From assembly GCF_019968905.1 (NCBI RefSeq), contig NZ_CP079946.1:2914001-2978000 (forward strand): 64,000 nucleotides of DNA. Reading direction: 5' to 3'. The stretch's first letter is position 1, and each line of letters opens with the position of its first letter. Source of the DNA: Corallococcus sp. EGB (GTDB taxonomy: Bacteria > Myxococcota > Myxococcia > Myxococcales > Myxococcaceae). Below the pieces are notes generated by a model, which did not search any database, was not told the origin of the DNA, and worked only from the letters and a program-made list of their open reading frames with translations. The translations under genes and the position numbers were made by a program. Below are positions 41,215-52,543 of this stretch, one piece after another.

Positions 41215-41681
41215 CCGGCTTGCTTTTCAGTCGTACCCGCAGTAACGATTGATGCAGTCGTTTCGAAGTACCCACTGACTTGGTGGCAGTGGGCATCCCA
41301 AAGCTTCGCCACAGAATTCGCCGGTTGGACGTGATGGTCTGGTCGGCGATAGGGCCCTGCAACCACGTCGTGGTGCTGCAGGTGTGTCCGCGGGTTCCCG
41401 CTGGTGACCACCAAGCACCAGCGGGGCCTGTTTTGGGGTCGCCGTGGGTCATTCGCAGATCAGACAGCCTCTGCCGCTTCATCGTGTCGCCGCATCGTAC
41501 GCGGGCAGGACGGACGTCTCTGCGTGCGGACGGACGTTGCGTGCGGGTTGGGCGGATGTGCGGCCGAAGCGCGTTGGCGCGCAGGTTGCTCTAGCGCACG
41601 TCAGGCCTGGAGGTGGCCTACCCGTGCGGTCGTTGGCATGTATCAAACCTGATAGATTGTTCAGTCGTGACGGGGGACACC
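41215..41681. other. Gene-free region upstream of excisionase gene
   Basis: This is 467 bp without a convincing gene. TTTCGAAGTA occurs at about 41205 and again at about 41259, and CAGTCGT also occurs in two copies nearby; these short direct repeats could be arm-type recombinase/Xis sites. The AT-rich stretch just before 41682 (TATCAAACCTGATAGATTG) is a likely promoter area for xis-int. Confidence 0.4.
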
Positions 41682-41942
41682 ATGGTCAACTGTGACGACA
41701 GCGGAAGTGCCGGCAGCTCAAGGGAGGATTCCTCCCAGCAGATGGCCGCAGTCCCCGCGAGCGGCTTTTGGACAGCGGATGATGTGGCGGCCTACCTGAA
41801 GGTGTCTTCCGCCTGGGTGTGGAAGCAGGTGCGCTCCAACACGGGATTCCCGTTCGTGAAGCTGGGAACGCGCAACTACCGCTTCGACCCCGTCAAGGTA
41901 CGTGCGTGGGTGGACCGGCAGTCGTCGGAGGGACAGCCGTGA
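41682..41942 (+). CDS. AlpA/excisionase-like helix-turn-helix protein
   Basis: This 86-aa protein starts at ATG 41682 (CGGGGGACACC upstream). A disordered Ser-rich start precedes a winged-helix MerR/AlpA-type domain: FWTADDVAAYLKVSSAWVWK, then FPFVKLGTRNYRFDPVKVRA and WVDRQ. Such proteins act as recombination directionality factors. It overlaps the integrase gene (GTGA), so Xis and Int are co-translated. Confidence 0.8.
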   Translation: MVNCDDSGSAGSSREDSSQQMAAVPASGFWTADDVAAYLKVSSAWVWKQVRSNTGFPFVKLGTRNYRFDPVKVRAWVDRQSSEGQP

Positions 41943-43154
41943 CGAGCACGTACTTCCGCCCGAACAGCGCCGGACAGGCGCTCATTGAGGCAGGCAAGCG
42001 GCTCCGTCGCGAGGCACCAACCTACGGGACGTGGTGGCTGCGCTACCGCGACGAGAGCGGGCGGATGGTGCGCGAGCGGAGCACCGCGCGCATGCAGGCG
42101 GAGGCCGAGCGCCTCGTCCACGAGAAGGCCATCTTCGCGGAGCGGGTGAAGGCGGGCGTCGAGAAGCGCATGGTGACGCCCATCCCGTGCGATGAGCTCC
42201 TGCGGCGCTACGAAGCGGCAAACCAGCACCAGTCCAGCCTCGGGCCCATGCGGAGCCAGATCCGCTTGTGGATCGCTCCTCACTTCGGAAAGAAGCTCGT
42301 CAACCGCGTCACGCCGGCGGATTGCGAGGCGCTCCTCCAGAAGTCCCGTGACGCGGGCCAAGCCCCGGCGACCACCCGGATGCTCCACATCCGCTCGCGG
42401 CTCGTCTTCGAGTACGCGCGTCGGAAACTGGGGCTCATCGCGGAGAACCCCTGGAACGCGGTGGACCGCCCAACTCTGGAACGGCGTGCCGTGACGGTGC
42501 TGCAGCCGGAGCAGATTGCGACGTTGCTCGGTGCGGCCGGGCCGTGGCGCATCCTCCTGGTCGTGGCCCTGCTGACGGGCCTCCGCCGCGGTGAGCTGGC
42601 CGCGCTGAAGTGGTCGGACATCGACTGGGACGCCGGGGAGCACGGCGTCATCCACGTCCGGCGCAGCTGGTCCCGGAGCACGACGAAGGGCTCGAAGGAG
42701 CGGCTCGTGCCCATCCACCCGCAGCTCCGCCCAGAGCTGGACGCCTACAGGCACCGCGTCGGGGGAGGGGATGGGCTCGTCTTCCCGGCACCGCGGAAAG
42801 GCGGCATGCGCCACACGAGCTGGCACGTGACGAAGCTTCTGCGCTCCATCGCCAGCCGGGCTGGCGTGACGCTGCCGGCGGGCTTCACCTTCCACGGCCT
42901 CCGGAAGCAGTTCGGCAGCTTCGTCCACCAGGCCACCGGGGACCTCGTCGCCACCCAGCGCCTGTTGGGGCACGCGTCCCCCCAGGTGACGGCCGCCATC
43001 TACTTGGCGGACGACGTGGCGCACCTGGCGCGGCAGGTCGGCCGGTTCCGGGTGGTTTCAGGGATGGCGGACGAGCACACGGCGAGCACACGGACCGACC
43101 ATGGGGCGGTCCGCGACGGCAGTACCTCTAAAAAGGAGCAGCAAATGCAGGCAC

Positions 43155-44618
<1,464 letters not shown>

Positions 44619-44792
44619 GGGCAAACCGCTCACACTCTCACGGAAATAATCGGGGCATCAAGGGTCTCGTGCTGCCCGAAGGGCTGATGAAAAGACAAAT
44701 CTTTTGACTCTTCCCGGTGGGTCCGACTACACGCGACGGCCTGGGTCCATCCCCTGTGGGCCCTCTCTTTTCCCGTGGTTGCTGTCGGAGGA

Positions 44793-45545
44793 ATGATGCG
44801 TCGGATTTCGCTTTGGGCCGGGTTGGCCCTCGCCGTGGCCGTGATGACCGGGTGCCCGCCCACCTACCCCAAGTGCAACAACGACGAGCAGTGCCAGGAG
44901 AAGGGCGAGGTCTGCGTCCAGGGCCAGTGCCAGGAGTGCGCGACGGACGCGAACTGCCGCGAAGGCTTCACCTGCCAGGCGAACAAGTGCGCCCCGAAGC
45001 CCCCTGAGTGCACGACGGACACGGCCTGTGGCGCCGGCCGCATCTGCGAGGCCGGCAAGTGCGCCGAGGCCCAGTGCAAGGACGACTCCGCGTGCCACGG
45101 TGGCAAGTGCCAGGCCGGCCGCTGCCAGGCTCCCCAGAACACCTGCTCCACCAACACCGACTGCGGTGAGGGCCAGGAGTGCCAGGCCGGCCGCTGCGTG
45201 ACGTCTGACGCCTCCTCGCGCTGCGACTACTCGCCGGTGCGCTTCGGCTTCAACGAGTCCACGCTGGACTCCAGCGCCCAGTCGCGCCTGAGCGACCTGG
45301 CCGCCTGCATCAAGTCCAGCCAGGGCAAGATCACCCTGGGCGGCCACGCGGACGAGCGCGGCACGGAGGAGTACAACCTCCAGCTGTCCAACCGCCGCGC
45401 CGCGGCCGTGAAGCGCTACCTGGTCGACCTGGGCGTGCCGTCCAACCGGCTGACCACGGTGGGCTATGGTGAGACCCGCCCGGTCAACAACGCCTCCACC
45501 GAGGAAGCCTGGGCGGAGAACCGCCGCGTGGAGTTCCAGCGCTAG
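44793..45545 (+). CDS. Cys-rich OmpA/Pal-like lipoprotein
   Basis: This is a 250-aa protein (ATG 44793, GGAGGA just upstream; ATG 44796 possible). It has a lipoprotein signal (AVAVMTGCPP), then about 120 residues with many Cys pairs in EGF/Dickkopf-like repeats (CNNDEQCQEKGEVCVQGQC). The C-terminal OmpA domain has the peptidoglycan-binding core ITLGGHADERGTEEYNLQLS and RRAAAVKRYL. It anchors the outer membrane to peptidoglycan as in Pal; the Cys-rich insert is a myxobacterial feature. A YbgF/CpoB-like gene lies 9 kb downstream. Confidence 0.88.
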   Translation: MMRRISLWAGLALAVAVMTGCPPTYPKCNNDEQCQEKGEVCVQGQCQECATDANCREGFTCQANKCAPKPPECTTDTACGAGRICEAGKCAEAQCKDDSACHGGKCQAGRCQAPQNTCSTNTDCGEGQECQAGRCVTSDASSRCDYSPVRFGFNESTLDSSAQSRLSDLAACIKSSQGKITLGGHADERGTEEYNLQLSNRRAAAVKRYLVDLGVPSNRLTTVGYGETRPVNNASTEEAWAENRRVEFQR

Positions 45546-45568
45546 TTCTGGGGTAGGCTCTGGCGCGC

Positions 45569-46006
45569 ATGGCCGCCCTAGAGTCGGAAACGACGCGTCA
45601 GTCCTACCTCGTCTTCGCGTGTGGAAGCAGTTGGTACGCGGTACCCGCGGAAGCGGCGGCGGAGGTCGTCACCTTCCCCGAGCTGACGCGGGTACCGGGT
45701 TCCCCGCCCCACCTTCTGGGGGTGTTCGCGCACCGGGGTGAAGTCATCCCCGTCGTGGACATGAGCCTGCTGGTGGGCGGGGTTTCCGCCGGGTCCCGGC
45801 GCGCTGTGCTCGTCCGGCTTTCCCGCGGCACCCTCGCCCTCACGGCCAGCAACGTGGCTGGCGTGTCCGCGCTGATGGGGCCGCTGGAGCCCCTGGGCCC
45901 CTCGGGCGTGCATGTCCATCTGCGCGGCCCCGTGAAGAGCGGCTCGCGCGACGTGGCCGTGATTGACCCAGAGGGCCTCTTCGACCACCTGAGCCAGGGC
46001 GGCTGA
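45569..46006 (+). CDS. CheW-family adaptor
   Basis: This is a 145-aa protein. CheW fold: YLVFACGSSWYAVPAEAAAE, then LTRVPGSPPHLLGVFAHRGE and VIPVVDMSLL. It couples MCPs to the CheA kinase in the chemosensory array. It is the first gene of a seven-gene operon with short gaps and overlaps. Confidence 0.88.
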   Translation: MAALESETTRQSYLVFACGSSWYAVPAEAAAEVVTFPELTRVPGSPPHLLGVFAHRGEVIPVVDMSLLVGGVSAGSRRAVLVRLSRGTLALTASNVAGVSALMGPLEPLGPSGVHVHLRGPVKSGSRDVAVIDPEGLFDHLSQGG

Positions 46007-46011
46007 GCCCC

Positions 46012-46380
46012 ATGCCTCCCGCGGGCCGGGTCGAGGGCACGCTCCTGTGCCACGTGGGGCCGCACCGCATCGCCTTCGAGGCGGGCGAGGTGGCCTCCAT
46101 CGCCGCGCCGGACGCGGGCACCGTGTCCGCCCACCGGGCCTTCCACGGCACCGGCGACGCCCAGCGCGTGCTCGTGACGGCCGCCGGCGGGACGGTGGGC
46201 GTGGACGGGCTGGAGATCGACTCGGAGGTGCTGTCCCTGCTGCCGCCGTCGCCGGTGGTGGCGGGGTCCTCTGGTGGCAGCCTGCGCGGCTTCGTCCTCA
46301 CGCGAGGCGTGCTCTGGCCGCTCCTGCGCCTGGAGGCCTTCCAGCGCTACCTGCGCGGCCTGGACGGGGAGGGCGCATGA
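46012..46380 (+). CDS. Degenerate CheW-like protein
   Basis: This is a 122-aa protein starting 5 bp after the CheW gene. It has a CheW-like beginning (LLCHVGPHRIAFEAGEVASI) and end (GFVLTRGVLWPLLRLEAFQR), but it lacks the conserved Gly/Asp motifs in the middle. It could be a scaffold paralogue that tunes the array. ATGA overlap with the first MCP. Confidence 0.7.
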   Translation: MPPAGRVEGTLLCHVGPHRIAFEAGEVASIAAPDAGTVSAHRAFHGTGDAQRVLVTAAGGTVGVDGLEIDSEVLSLLPPSPVVAGSSGGSLRGFVLTRGVLWPLLRLEAFQRYLRGLDGEGA

Positions 46381-48221
46381 CGCCGCCGCCGGAGCTGCGC
46401 GCCCTCGGGCGCTGGACGACGCGGCCTCGCATTCCCGGAAGCTGTCTGGGCGTGGCGGTCGCGTTCCTGCATGTCCACCTGTCCCACACGATTCCGGAGA
46501 CGGGGCGCACGCCGCTGTCGGGGCTGATGCTGTGCGCGCTCGCGCTGTTCATCGGCGTGGGGTACGCGCGCGACTCACGCGCCCTGCGCACGCTCTTCGC
46601 GCTGGGGGAGGGCCGCCTGCCCGCCACGCCGCAGCACCTGCTGGTGGCGGTCCAGGAGGTGGCGGCCATCCCTGGCCGCAGCTTCTGGTTCGTGATGCAG
46701 GGCTGGCTGGGCGGCACGCTGCTGGTGGCGCTGTCCTTTCCCTCCCTGGCGCACGTGCCGTGGACGGAGTCCCTGCGGCTGACCGCGCTGGGGCTGTCCA
46801 TTGGCCCGCTGAGCGCGATGCTCGTGTACCTGATGGTGGTGCGCCGCGCGCGGGCCACGCTGGACCGGCTGGTGTCGCTGGGGCTGGCGCCGCTGGAGGT
46901 GCTGGCCGCGCTGCCGCCCCTGCGCATGCACATCCGCCGCCGGCTGGTGATGTTCACCGCCATCGCGGTGCTGAGCCCCTCCCTCTTCATCCTGGACGTG
47001 GCCTTCACGCGCACGGTGGCGGTGGTGGACGCCTGGGCCCAGGCCACCACGCCCTCGGAGCGGGCGGCGGTGATGGCGCGGGCGCGCGAAGGAGGCGGGC
47101 CGCCCCTGGGCCTCATCGCCGGGGTCGTCACGCTGCTCATCCTGGGCACCGCGGCGCTCGGGGGCACGGCGCTGTCGGAGCCCCTGCGCGCCATCACCGA
47201 GGACGCGACGCGCATCGCTCGCGGCGAGGTGCGGCCCCCGCGCGTCATCCACGCGGAGGACGAGGTGTGGGCCACCTCCGCGGCCTTCACCCAGATGCAG
47301 GTGCAGCTGGTGCAGGCCCTGTCGCAGCTGCGGCGCGCGGGCCTGCAGATCGCGTCCACCACCGAGCAGCTGGTGGCCACCAGCACGGAGCAGGAGGCGG
47401 GCGCGGACGAGCAGGCCGGGGCGCTCAACGCCACCAGCGCCACCACGGAGGAGCTGGCCCGGTCCGCGCAGCAGATCGCCGACAACGCGGAGTCCGTGTC
47501 CGCCATCGCGGAGACGACCTTCGGCGCGGCGCAGTCCGGCCAGCGCGGCGCCACCGCCTTCCTGGGCGCCATGCAGCGCATGAAGGAGGACAACGAGGCC
47601 ATCGCGGACGCGGTGGTGCGCCTCAACAAGCGCGTGCAGCAGATCGGCAAGGTCGTCGAGTTCATCAACGAGATCGCCGACAAGTCCGACCTGCTGGCGC
47701 TCAACGCGGAGCTGGAGGGCACCAAGGCGGGCGAGGTGGGGCGGGGCTTCTCGCTGGTGGCGGCGGAGATGCGGAGGCTGGCGGAGAACGTCATCCGCTC
47801 CACGAAGGAGATTGAAGGCCTCATCGGGGAGATCCGCGACGCGACGAACGGCGCGGTGATGGCCACGGAAGCGGGCCTGAAGACGACGGAGCTGGGCACG
47901 CTGCTGGCGGCGCAGGTGGACGACAGCCTGGGGCTCATCCTGGAGCTGGCGCGGCAGACGTCGCACGCGGTGCGCAGCATCTCGCTGGCCACGCTCCAGC
48001 AGCAGACGGGCACGGATCAGCTCGCGGCGGCCATGGGGGACATCCTGCGCGTCACCGAGCAGAACGCCGCGGCCACCAAGCAGATGGTGGCGGCCAACGC
48101 GGACCTGTCCGCCCTGGCGGCGGACCTGCAGGACGTGGTGCAGCGCTTCCACGTCGAGCCTGCGCCCGGAAGTGAGCCCCCTCCGGCGCCCGGCTCGCCC
48201 GCCGCGACGGGAGGTGCGTGA
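46377..48221 (+). CDS. Methyl-accepting chemotaxis protein 1 (multi-TM, no periplasmic domain)
   Basis: This is a 614-aa protein. About six TM helices in the first 270 residues (e.g. TALGLSIGPLSAMLVYLMVV; GLIAGVVTLLILGTAALGG) with only short loops, then a HAMP-like segment (SEPLRAITEDATRIARGEV). The cytoplasmic MCP signalling domain has the hairpin tip IADKSDLLALNAELEGTKAG, a variant of the usual 'QTNLLALNAAIEAARAG'. The lack of a ligand domain implies sensing inside the membrane or through partners. It shares a 95-bp identical stretch with the next gene. Confidence 0.88.
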   Translation: MTPPPELRALGRWTTRPRIPGSCLGVAVAFLHVHLSHTIPETGRTPLSGLMLCALALFIGVGYARDSRALRTLFALGEGRLPATPQHLLVAVQEVAAIPGRSFWFVMQGWLGGTLLVALSFPSLAHVPWTESLRLTALGLSIGPLSAMLVYLMVVRRARATLDRLVSLGLAPLEVLAALPPLRMHIRRRLVMFTAIAVLSPSLFILDVAFTRTVAVVDAWAQATTPSERAAVMARAREGGGPPLGLIAGVVTLLILGTAALGGTALSEPLRAITEDATRIARGEVRPPRVIHAEDEVWATSAAFTQMQVQLVQALSQLRRAGLQIASTTEQLVATSTEQEAGADEQAGALNATSATTEELARSAQQIADNAESVSAIAETTFGAAQSGQRGATAFLGAMQRMKEDNEAIADAVVRLNKRVQQIGKVVEFINEIADKSDLLALNAELEGTKAGEVGRGFSLVAAEMRRLAENVIRSTKEIEGLIGEIRDATNGAVMATEAGLKTTELGTLLAAQVDDSLGLILELARQTSHAVRSISLATLQQQTGTDQLAAAMGDILRVTEQNAAATKQMVAANADLSALAADLQDVVQRFHVEPAPGSEPPPAPGSPAATGGA

Positions 48222-48222
48222 C

Positions 48223-50049
48223 ATGGCCCCCGCTTCGCGCCAGGCGCCCCGGCGGGCCGCCTTCAGCCGGCAGCTGATGGTCCCCATTCCGCTGGCGAAC
48301 CTGGTGGGCTCCACGCTGGGGCTGCACTTCGCGTCGCTCGTGGTGGGTGAACCGTTGATCCGGCGGCTGGGCGCGCTCGTCGTCCTGGTGGTGGGCCTGA
48401 GCGCGCTGCACATGCTCCTGGGCGTGGGCGTGTCCCTGCGCCGCTTCCCCCGCCTGCGGGCCCTGGAGCGTGGAGCGCTGCCACCCACGCCCGAGCACCT
48501 GGCGAAGGCGGTGGGCGAGGTGGTGCGCGCGCCGGGTGAGGCGTTCTTCCGCTCGCTGGGCCTGTGGGGATTGACCACGGGCGTGGTGGCGCTGGCGCTC
48601 TGGTCGGTGATGGAGCTGCCGGGGGACGTCACCCTGCGGGCCGCCGGGCTGGGCGCGCTGTTCGGCCCGCTCACGTCGCTGCTCGTGTACGGGCTCGTCA
48701 CGTTGAGGGCCCGGCGCGGCGTGCTGTGGTTGGCGGGGCAGGGGCTGACGCACGCGCAGGTCATCGCCGCGCTGCCCCGGCGCGCACGCATCCGCGCGCG
48801 GCTGGTGGCCTTCACCGCCATCTGCGTGGTCACCCCCGCGGTGATGTGCGCGCAGGTCGTCACGGCGCTGTCGGACCGGCTCTTCCATCAGCTGCTGGAG
48901 GCGGGCAGTCCGGACGCGCAGGGCGTGCTGGTGGACGCGCTGCGGCTGGATGCGTTGACGTCCAGCGCGCTCCTGTTCGCGGGGGTGTTCAGCCTGGCGC
49001 TGGCCACGGCGTACCTGGGCGGAACGCTGCTGGGGCGCCCCATGCGGGAGCTGTCCGGCGAGGCGCGCCGCATCGCCGCGGGCGACCTGGCCAGCCACCG
49101 GCTCGTGCCCGCGGAGGACGAGGTGTGGGCGGTGTCCGCGGCCTTCACCACGATGCGCACGCACCTGGCGGACGTGCTCGCGGAGTTGCAGCGCGCGGGC
49201 TCGCAGATCTCCGCCACCACGGAGGAGATCCTCAGCACCTCCGGACGCTACGAGGCGGGCGCCGCCGAGCAGGCCAGCAGTCTGGACGAGACGAGCGCCA
49301 CCACGGAGGAGCTGGCCCGGTCCGCGAAGCAGATCGCCGAGAACGCGAGCTCGGTGGCGGAGATCGCCCAGCGCACGCTGGCGGCGGCCCAGGGCGGACA
49401 GCGCAGCGCGGAGTCCTTCCTGGGGGCCATGGCGCGCATGCGGCAGGACAACCAGGCCATTGGCGCGGCGGTGGGGCGGCTCGACAAGCGGGTGCAGCAG
49501 ATCGGCAAGATCGTCGAGTTCATCAACGGCGTCGCGGACAAGTCCGACCTGCTGGCGCTCAACGCGGAGCTGGAGGGCACCAAGGCGGGCGAGGTGGGGC
49601 GGGGCTTCTCGCTGGTGGCGGCGGAGATGCGCCGGCTGGCGGAGAACGTGCTGGAGTCCACCAAGGAGATTGAGGGGCTCATCGAGGAGGTGCGCGAGGC
49701 CTCCGCCGCGGCGGTGAGGGTGACGGGTGGCGGGGTGCGCGCGGTGGAGACGGGGACGGGGCTCGCGGAGCAGGTGTCCCAGTCCCTCAGCCAGATCGTC
49801 CGCCTGGCGGGGCAGACGTCGGACTCGGTGCGCATCATCTCCCGGTCCACGCAGCAGCAGCAGGCGGGCACGGATCAGCTCGCGGAGACGATGGCGGACA
49901 TCCTGCGCATCACCCAGCAGAACCTCAACGCGACGAAGCAGGTGGGCGCGGCGAACGGGGACCTGCTGGGCCTGGCGCAGGACCTGCGCGGGGTGGTGGA
50001 GCGCTTCCAGATCCACCAGGCGACCCTGCGAAGGGGGGGCGGCGGGTGA
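48223..50049 (+). CDS. Methyl-accepting chemotaxis protein 2 (paralogue)
   Basis: This 608-aa protein starts at ATG 48223 after GGGAGGTGCGTGAC. It has the same architecture as the preceding MCP: membrane-embedded N-terminus (LGALVVLVVGLSALHMLLGV; SSALLFAGVFSLALATAYLG), HAMP (MRELSGEARRIAAGDL), and signalling tip VADKSDLLALNAELEGTKAG. It is a tandem duplication product; both may form mixed receptor arrays. Its stop overlaps the CheA gene start (GTGA). Confidence 0.88.
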   Translation: MAPASRQAPRRAAFSRQLMVPIPLANLVGSTLGLHFASLVVGEPLIRRLGALVVLVVGLSALHMLLGVGVSLRRFPRLRALERGALPPTPEHLAKAVGEVVRAPGEAFFRSLGLWGLTTGVVALALWSVMELPGDVTLRAAGLGALFGPLTSLLVYGLVTLRARRGVLWLAGQGLTHAQVIAALPRRARIRARLVAFTAICVVTPAVMCAQVVTALSDRLFHQLLEAGSPDAQGVLVDALRLDALTSSALLFAGVFSLALATAYLGGTLLGRPMRELSGEARRIAAGDLASHRLVPAEDEVWAVSAAFTTMRTHLADVLAELQRAGSQISATTEEILSTSGRYEAGAAEQASSLDETSATTEELARSAKQIAENASSVAEIAQRTLAAAQGGQRSAESFLGAMARMRQDNQAIGAAVGRLDKRVQQIGKIVEFINGVADKSDLLALNAELEGTKAGEVGRGFSLVAAEMRRLAENVLESTKEIEGLIEEVREASAAAVRVTGGGVRAVETGTGLAEQVSQSLSQIVRLAGQTSDSVRIISRSTQQQQAGTDQLAETMADILRITQQNLNATKQVGAANGDLLGLAQDLRGVVERFQIHQATLRRGGGG

Positions 50050-52463
50050 ACCCCAGCGAACGGCTCCTCAAGCAGTTCCGCGACCTGGTCACGGTCCGTC
50101 TGGAGCGCATCAACCGCTCCCTGATGGAGCTGGAGTCCGGGGGCAACCTGGAGGCGGGGCAGCGGGTGCTGCGCGAGCTGCACGGGCTCAAGGGCGAGGC
50201 CCGGATGATGGGCTTCAACGACATCAACACGCTCGCCCACGAGATGGAGGAGCTGGTCCGCTCCGCGGAGCCGCAGCGCTACCGCCTGTCGTCGGAGTCC
50301 ACCGACGCGCTGCTCGCCACGGCGGACACGGTGCTCACGCTGTCGGGCGCGCTGCAGGCCGGCGAGCCGATGCTGGCGGTGGAGACGCTGGTGGCGACGC
50401 TCCAGCAGCGCGTCATCGCGGAGTCCACCCGTCCGGCGGGTGCCCCCCGTCTGGAGGAGGGCCACCGGCCCGCGAAGGGGGACGGGACCTCGCCCCTCAT
50501 CGTGGCGGACCGCCGGGAGCCTTCCGCCGCCGTGGTGGTCCCCGCGCACTGGGGAACGGCACCGGCGCGCACGGATGCCCAGGCGGGAGGTGCATCCCCG
50601 GCAGCCGCCGCGTCGCAGTTCATCGCGGCGGCCCTTCGCTCGGAGTCGGCCGCGAACCCCGCGGCGTTCCCGGGCCCCCTGCCGGGCGCGCGGATGGTCG
50701 ACAGCGCGCGCTCGCGTCCCGGCTCCGCGCAGAAGCCCGGGGCCGGCACGGTGCGCACCGGCGACGTTCGCATGGACACGGCCGTGCGCATCGGCGTGGC
50801 CAGCCTGGACATGCTCACCAGCGCGGTCACCAACCTGGGCCAGGTGGCCCGCCGCCGCGAGCTGGCCAACGCGCGCCGCCTGGAGCTCGTGCGCGAATTG
50901 AGCGAGCTGGCCCGCGCGGCGGAGGACTTGGGCCCCGCCGGCATCGCGCTCGCGGAGCGCCTGGGCCGCGCCAAGGAGCTGGCCGCCACCCTGCACCGCG
51001 AGGCCAAGCTGCTGGCCAACGCGGAGCTGCGCGACCTGGATCAGGTGTCGGAGGAGATCCAGGGCCTGCGCATGCTGCCCCTCTCCGTCCTCTTCGAGCC
51101 CTATCCCCGCATGGTCCGCGACCTGGCGCGGGAATTGGGCAAGGAGGTGGAGCTCGTCGTGGACGGCGAGGACACCCGCGCGGACCGCTCCGTCGTGGAG
51201 GCCCTGCGCGAGCCGCTCATGCACCTGGTCCGCAACGCCCTGGACCACGGCCTGGAGTCGCGCGTGGACCGCGTCGCGTCCGGCAAGCACCCCCGGGGCT
51301 GTCTCACCCTGCGCGCCGCCCGCGAGGGCAGCCGCATCATCCTGCGCGTGGAGGACGACGGCGCGGGCATGGACCCGTCGCTCCTGCGGCGCGTGGCCGT
51401 GCGCCGGGGCATCCTGGATGAGCCCGCCGCCCACGCCCTGTCCGACGCCGCCGCGCGCGACCTCGTCTTCCTGCCCGGCTTCACCTCGCGCGACGTGGTC
51501 ACCGACCTGTCAGGTCGCGGCGTGGGGCTGGATGCGGTGCGTACGTCCCTCCAGGCCCTGGGCGGCGACGTGGGCGTGGAGTCCGCGCCCGGCTGGGGCA
51601 CCATCTTCACCCTGCGCGTCCCGGTGTCCCTCACCGTGGCGCCCCTGCTCTTCGTCCAGGTCCTCGACGAGACGCTCGCCCTGAGCGCCGTCCACGTCTC
51701 CCGCGCCCTGAAGGTGGACGCCTCCGACATCGGCGAGGTCGCCGGCCGTCCCACCCTCCGCGTGGAGGGGCGCGTGCTGCCCTTCGCCTCGCTGGCGTCG
51801 CTCCTCGGCATCAACGCCGAGCGCCCCGCCCGTGAAGGGGAGCTGGTGCTGGTGGTGAAGGGCCAGGGCATGGAGGCCGCACTGGCGGTGGATCGGGTGC
51901 TGAAGGAGCGCGTCCAGGCGATCCTCCCGCTGAAGGGCATCCTCGCGCGCTACACACACCTCACCGGGGCCACGTCGCTCGCGGACGGACGGCTGGCCAT
52001 GGTGCTGTCCGCTGCCGCGCTGGCGGCGGGCGTGCACGGCACCGCGCCCCTGCGGCTCGCCCGCCCCCCCGCGCGCGCGCCCGCGCCGCGCCGCCGCCGC
52101 ATCCTCGTGGTGGATGACTCGCCCCTCACCCGAGAGCTGGTGGCCAACCTGCTGGAGGCCGTGGGGTACGACACCCTGCGGGCGGCGGACGGGCCCGCCG
52201 CGCTGGAGCAGCTGGCGCGGGAGGGCCCCCCGGTGGAGCTGGTCGTCACCGACCTGGAGATGCCGGAGATGGACGGCGTGGAGCTCACCCGGCACCTGAA
52301 GGCGGATCCGGCCCGAAGCCGCCTGCCCGTCGTCATCCTCACCACCCGGGGAGGGGAGGCGGACCGGGCGCGTGGGCTGGCGGCCGGAGCGGACGGCTAC
52401 ATCACCAAGGGCGACCTCGTCCGGCAGGACCTCGTGGACGTCGTGGGGCGGCTCCTGGGCTGA
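50046..52463 (+). CDS. Hybrid CheA histidine kinase with C-terminal receiver
   Basis: This is an 805-aa protein (GTG 50046). HPt domain with phospho-His46 (RELHGLKGEARMMG), then a Pro/Ala-rich linker without a clear P2 domain (about 130-225). Dimerisation and ATPase domains follow (N-box LMHLVRNALDHGLE; G-boxes VEDDGAGMD and GRGVGLDAV), then a CheW-like P5 domain. The C-terminal receiver (RILVVDDSPLTREL; VVTDLEMPEMDG) is fused as in FrzE of M. xanthus. No separate CheY gene is in the operon. Confidence 0.9.
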   Translation: MNPSERLLKQFRDLVTVRLERINRSLMELESGGNLEAGQRVLRELHGLKGEARMMGFNDINTLAHEMEELVRSAEPQRYRLSSESTDALLATADTVLTLSGALQAGEPMLAVETLVATLQQRVIAESTRPAGAPRLEEGHRPAKGDGTSPLIVADRREPSAAVVVPAHWGTAPARTDAQAGGASPAAAASQFIAAALRSESAANPAAFPGPLPGARMVDSARSRPGSAQKPGAGTVRTGDVRMDTAVRIGVASLDMLTSAVTNLGQVARRRELANARRLELVRELSELARAAEDLGPAGIALAERLGRAKELAATLHREAKLLANAELRDLDQVSEEIQGLRMLPLSVLFEPYPRMVRDLARELGKEVELVVDGEDTRADRSVVEALREPLMHLVRNALDHGLESRVDRVASGKHPRGCLTLRAAREGSRIILRVEDDGAGMDPSLLRRVAVRRGILDEPAAHALSDAAARDLVFLPGFTSRDVVTDLSGRGVGLDAVRTSLQALGGDVGVESAPGWGTIFTLRVPVSLTVAPLLFVQVLDETLALSAVHVSRALKVDASDIGEVAGRPTLRVEGRVLPFASLASLLGINAERPAREGELVLVVKGQGMEAALAVDRVLKERVQAILPLKGILARYTHLTGATSLADGRLAMVLSAAALAAGVHGTAPLRLARPPARAPAPRRRRILVVDDSPLTRELVANLLEAVGYDTLRAADGPAALEQLAREGPPVELVVTDLEMPEMDGVELTRHLKADPARSRLPVVILTTRGGEADRARGLAAGADGYITKGDLVRQDLVDVVGRLLG

Positions 52464-52543
52464 AGCCCCCGGAGGCTCGCGGAAGCCCCGGGCGCCATTC
52501 GCATTGCTATACTCCCGCGGCGCGACCGGGGTATTGAACGGAC

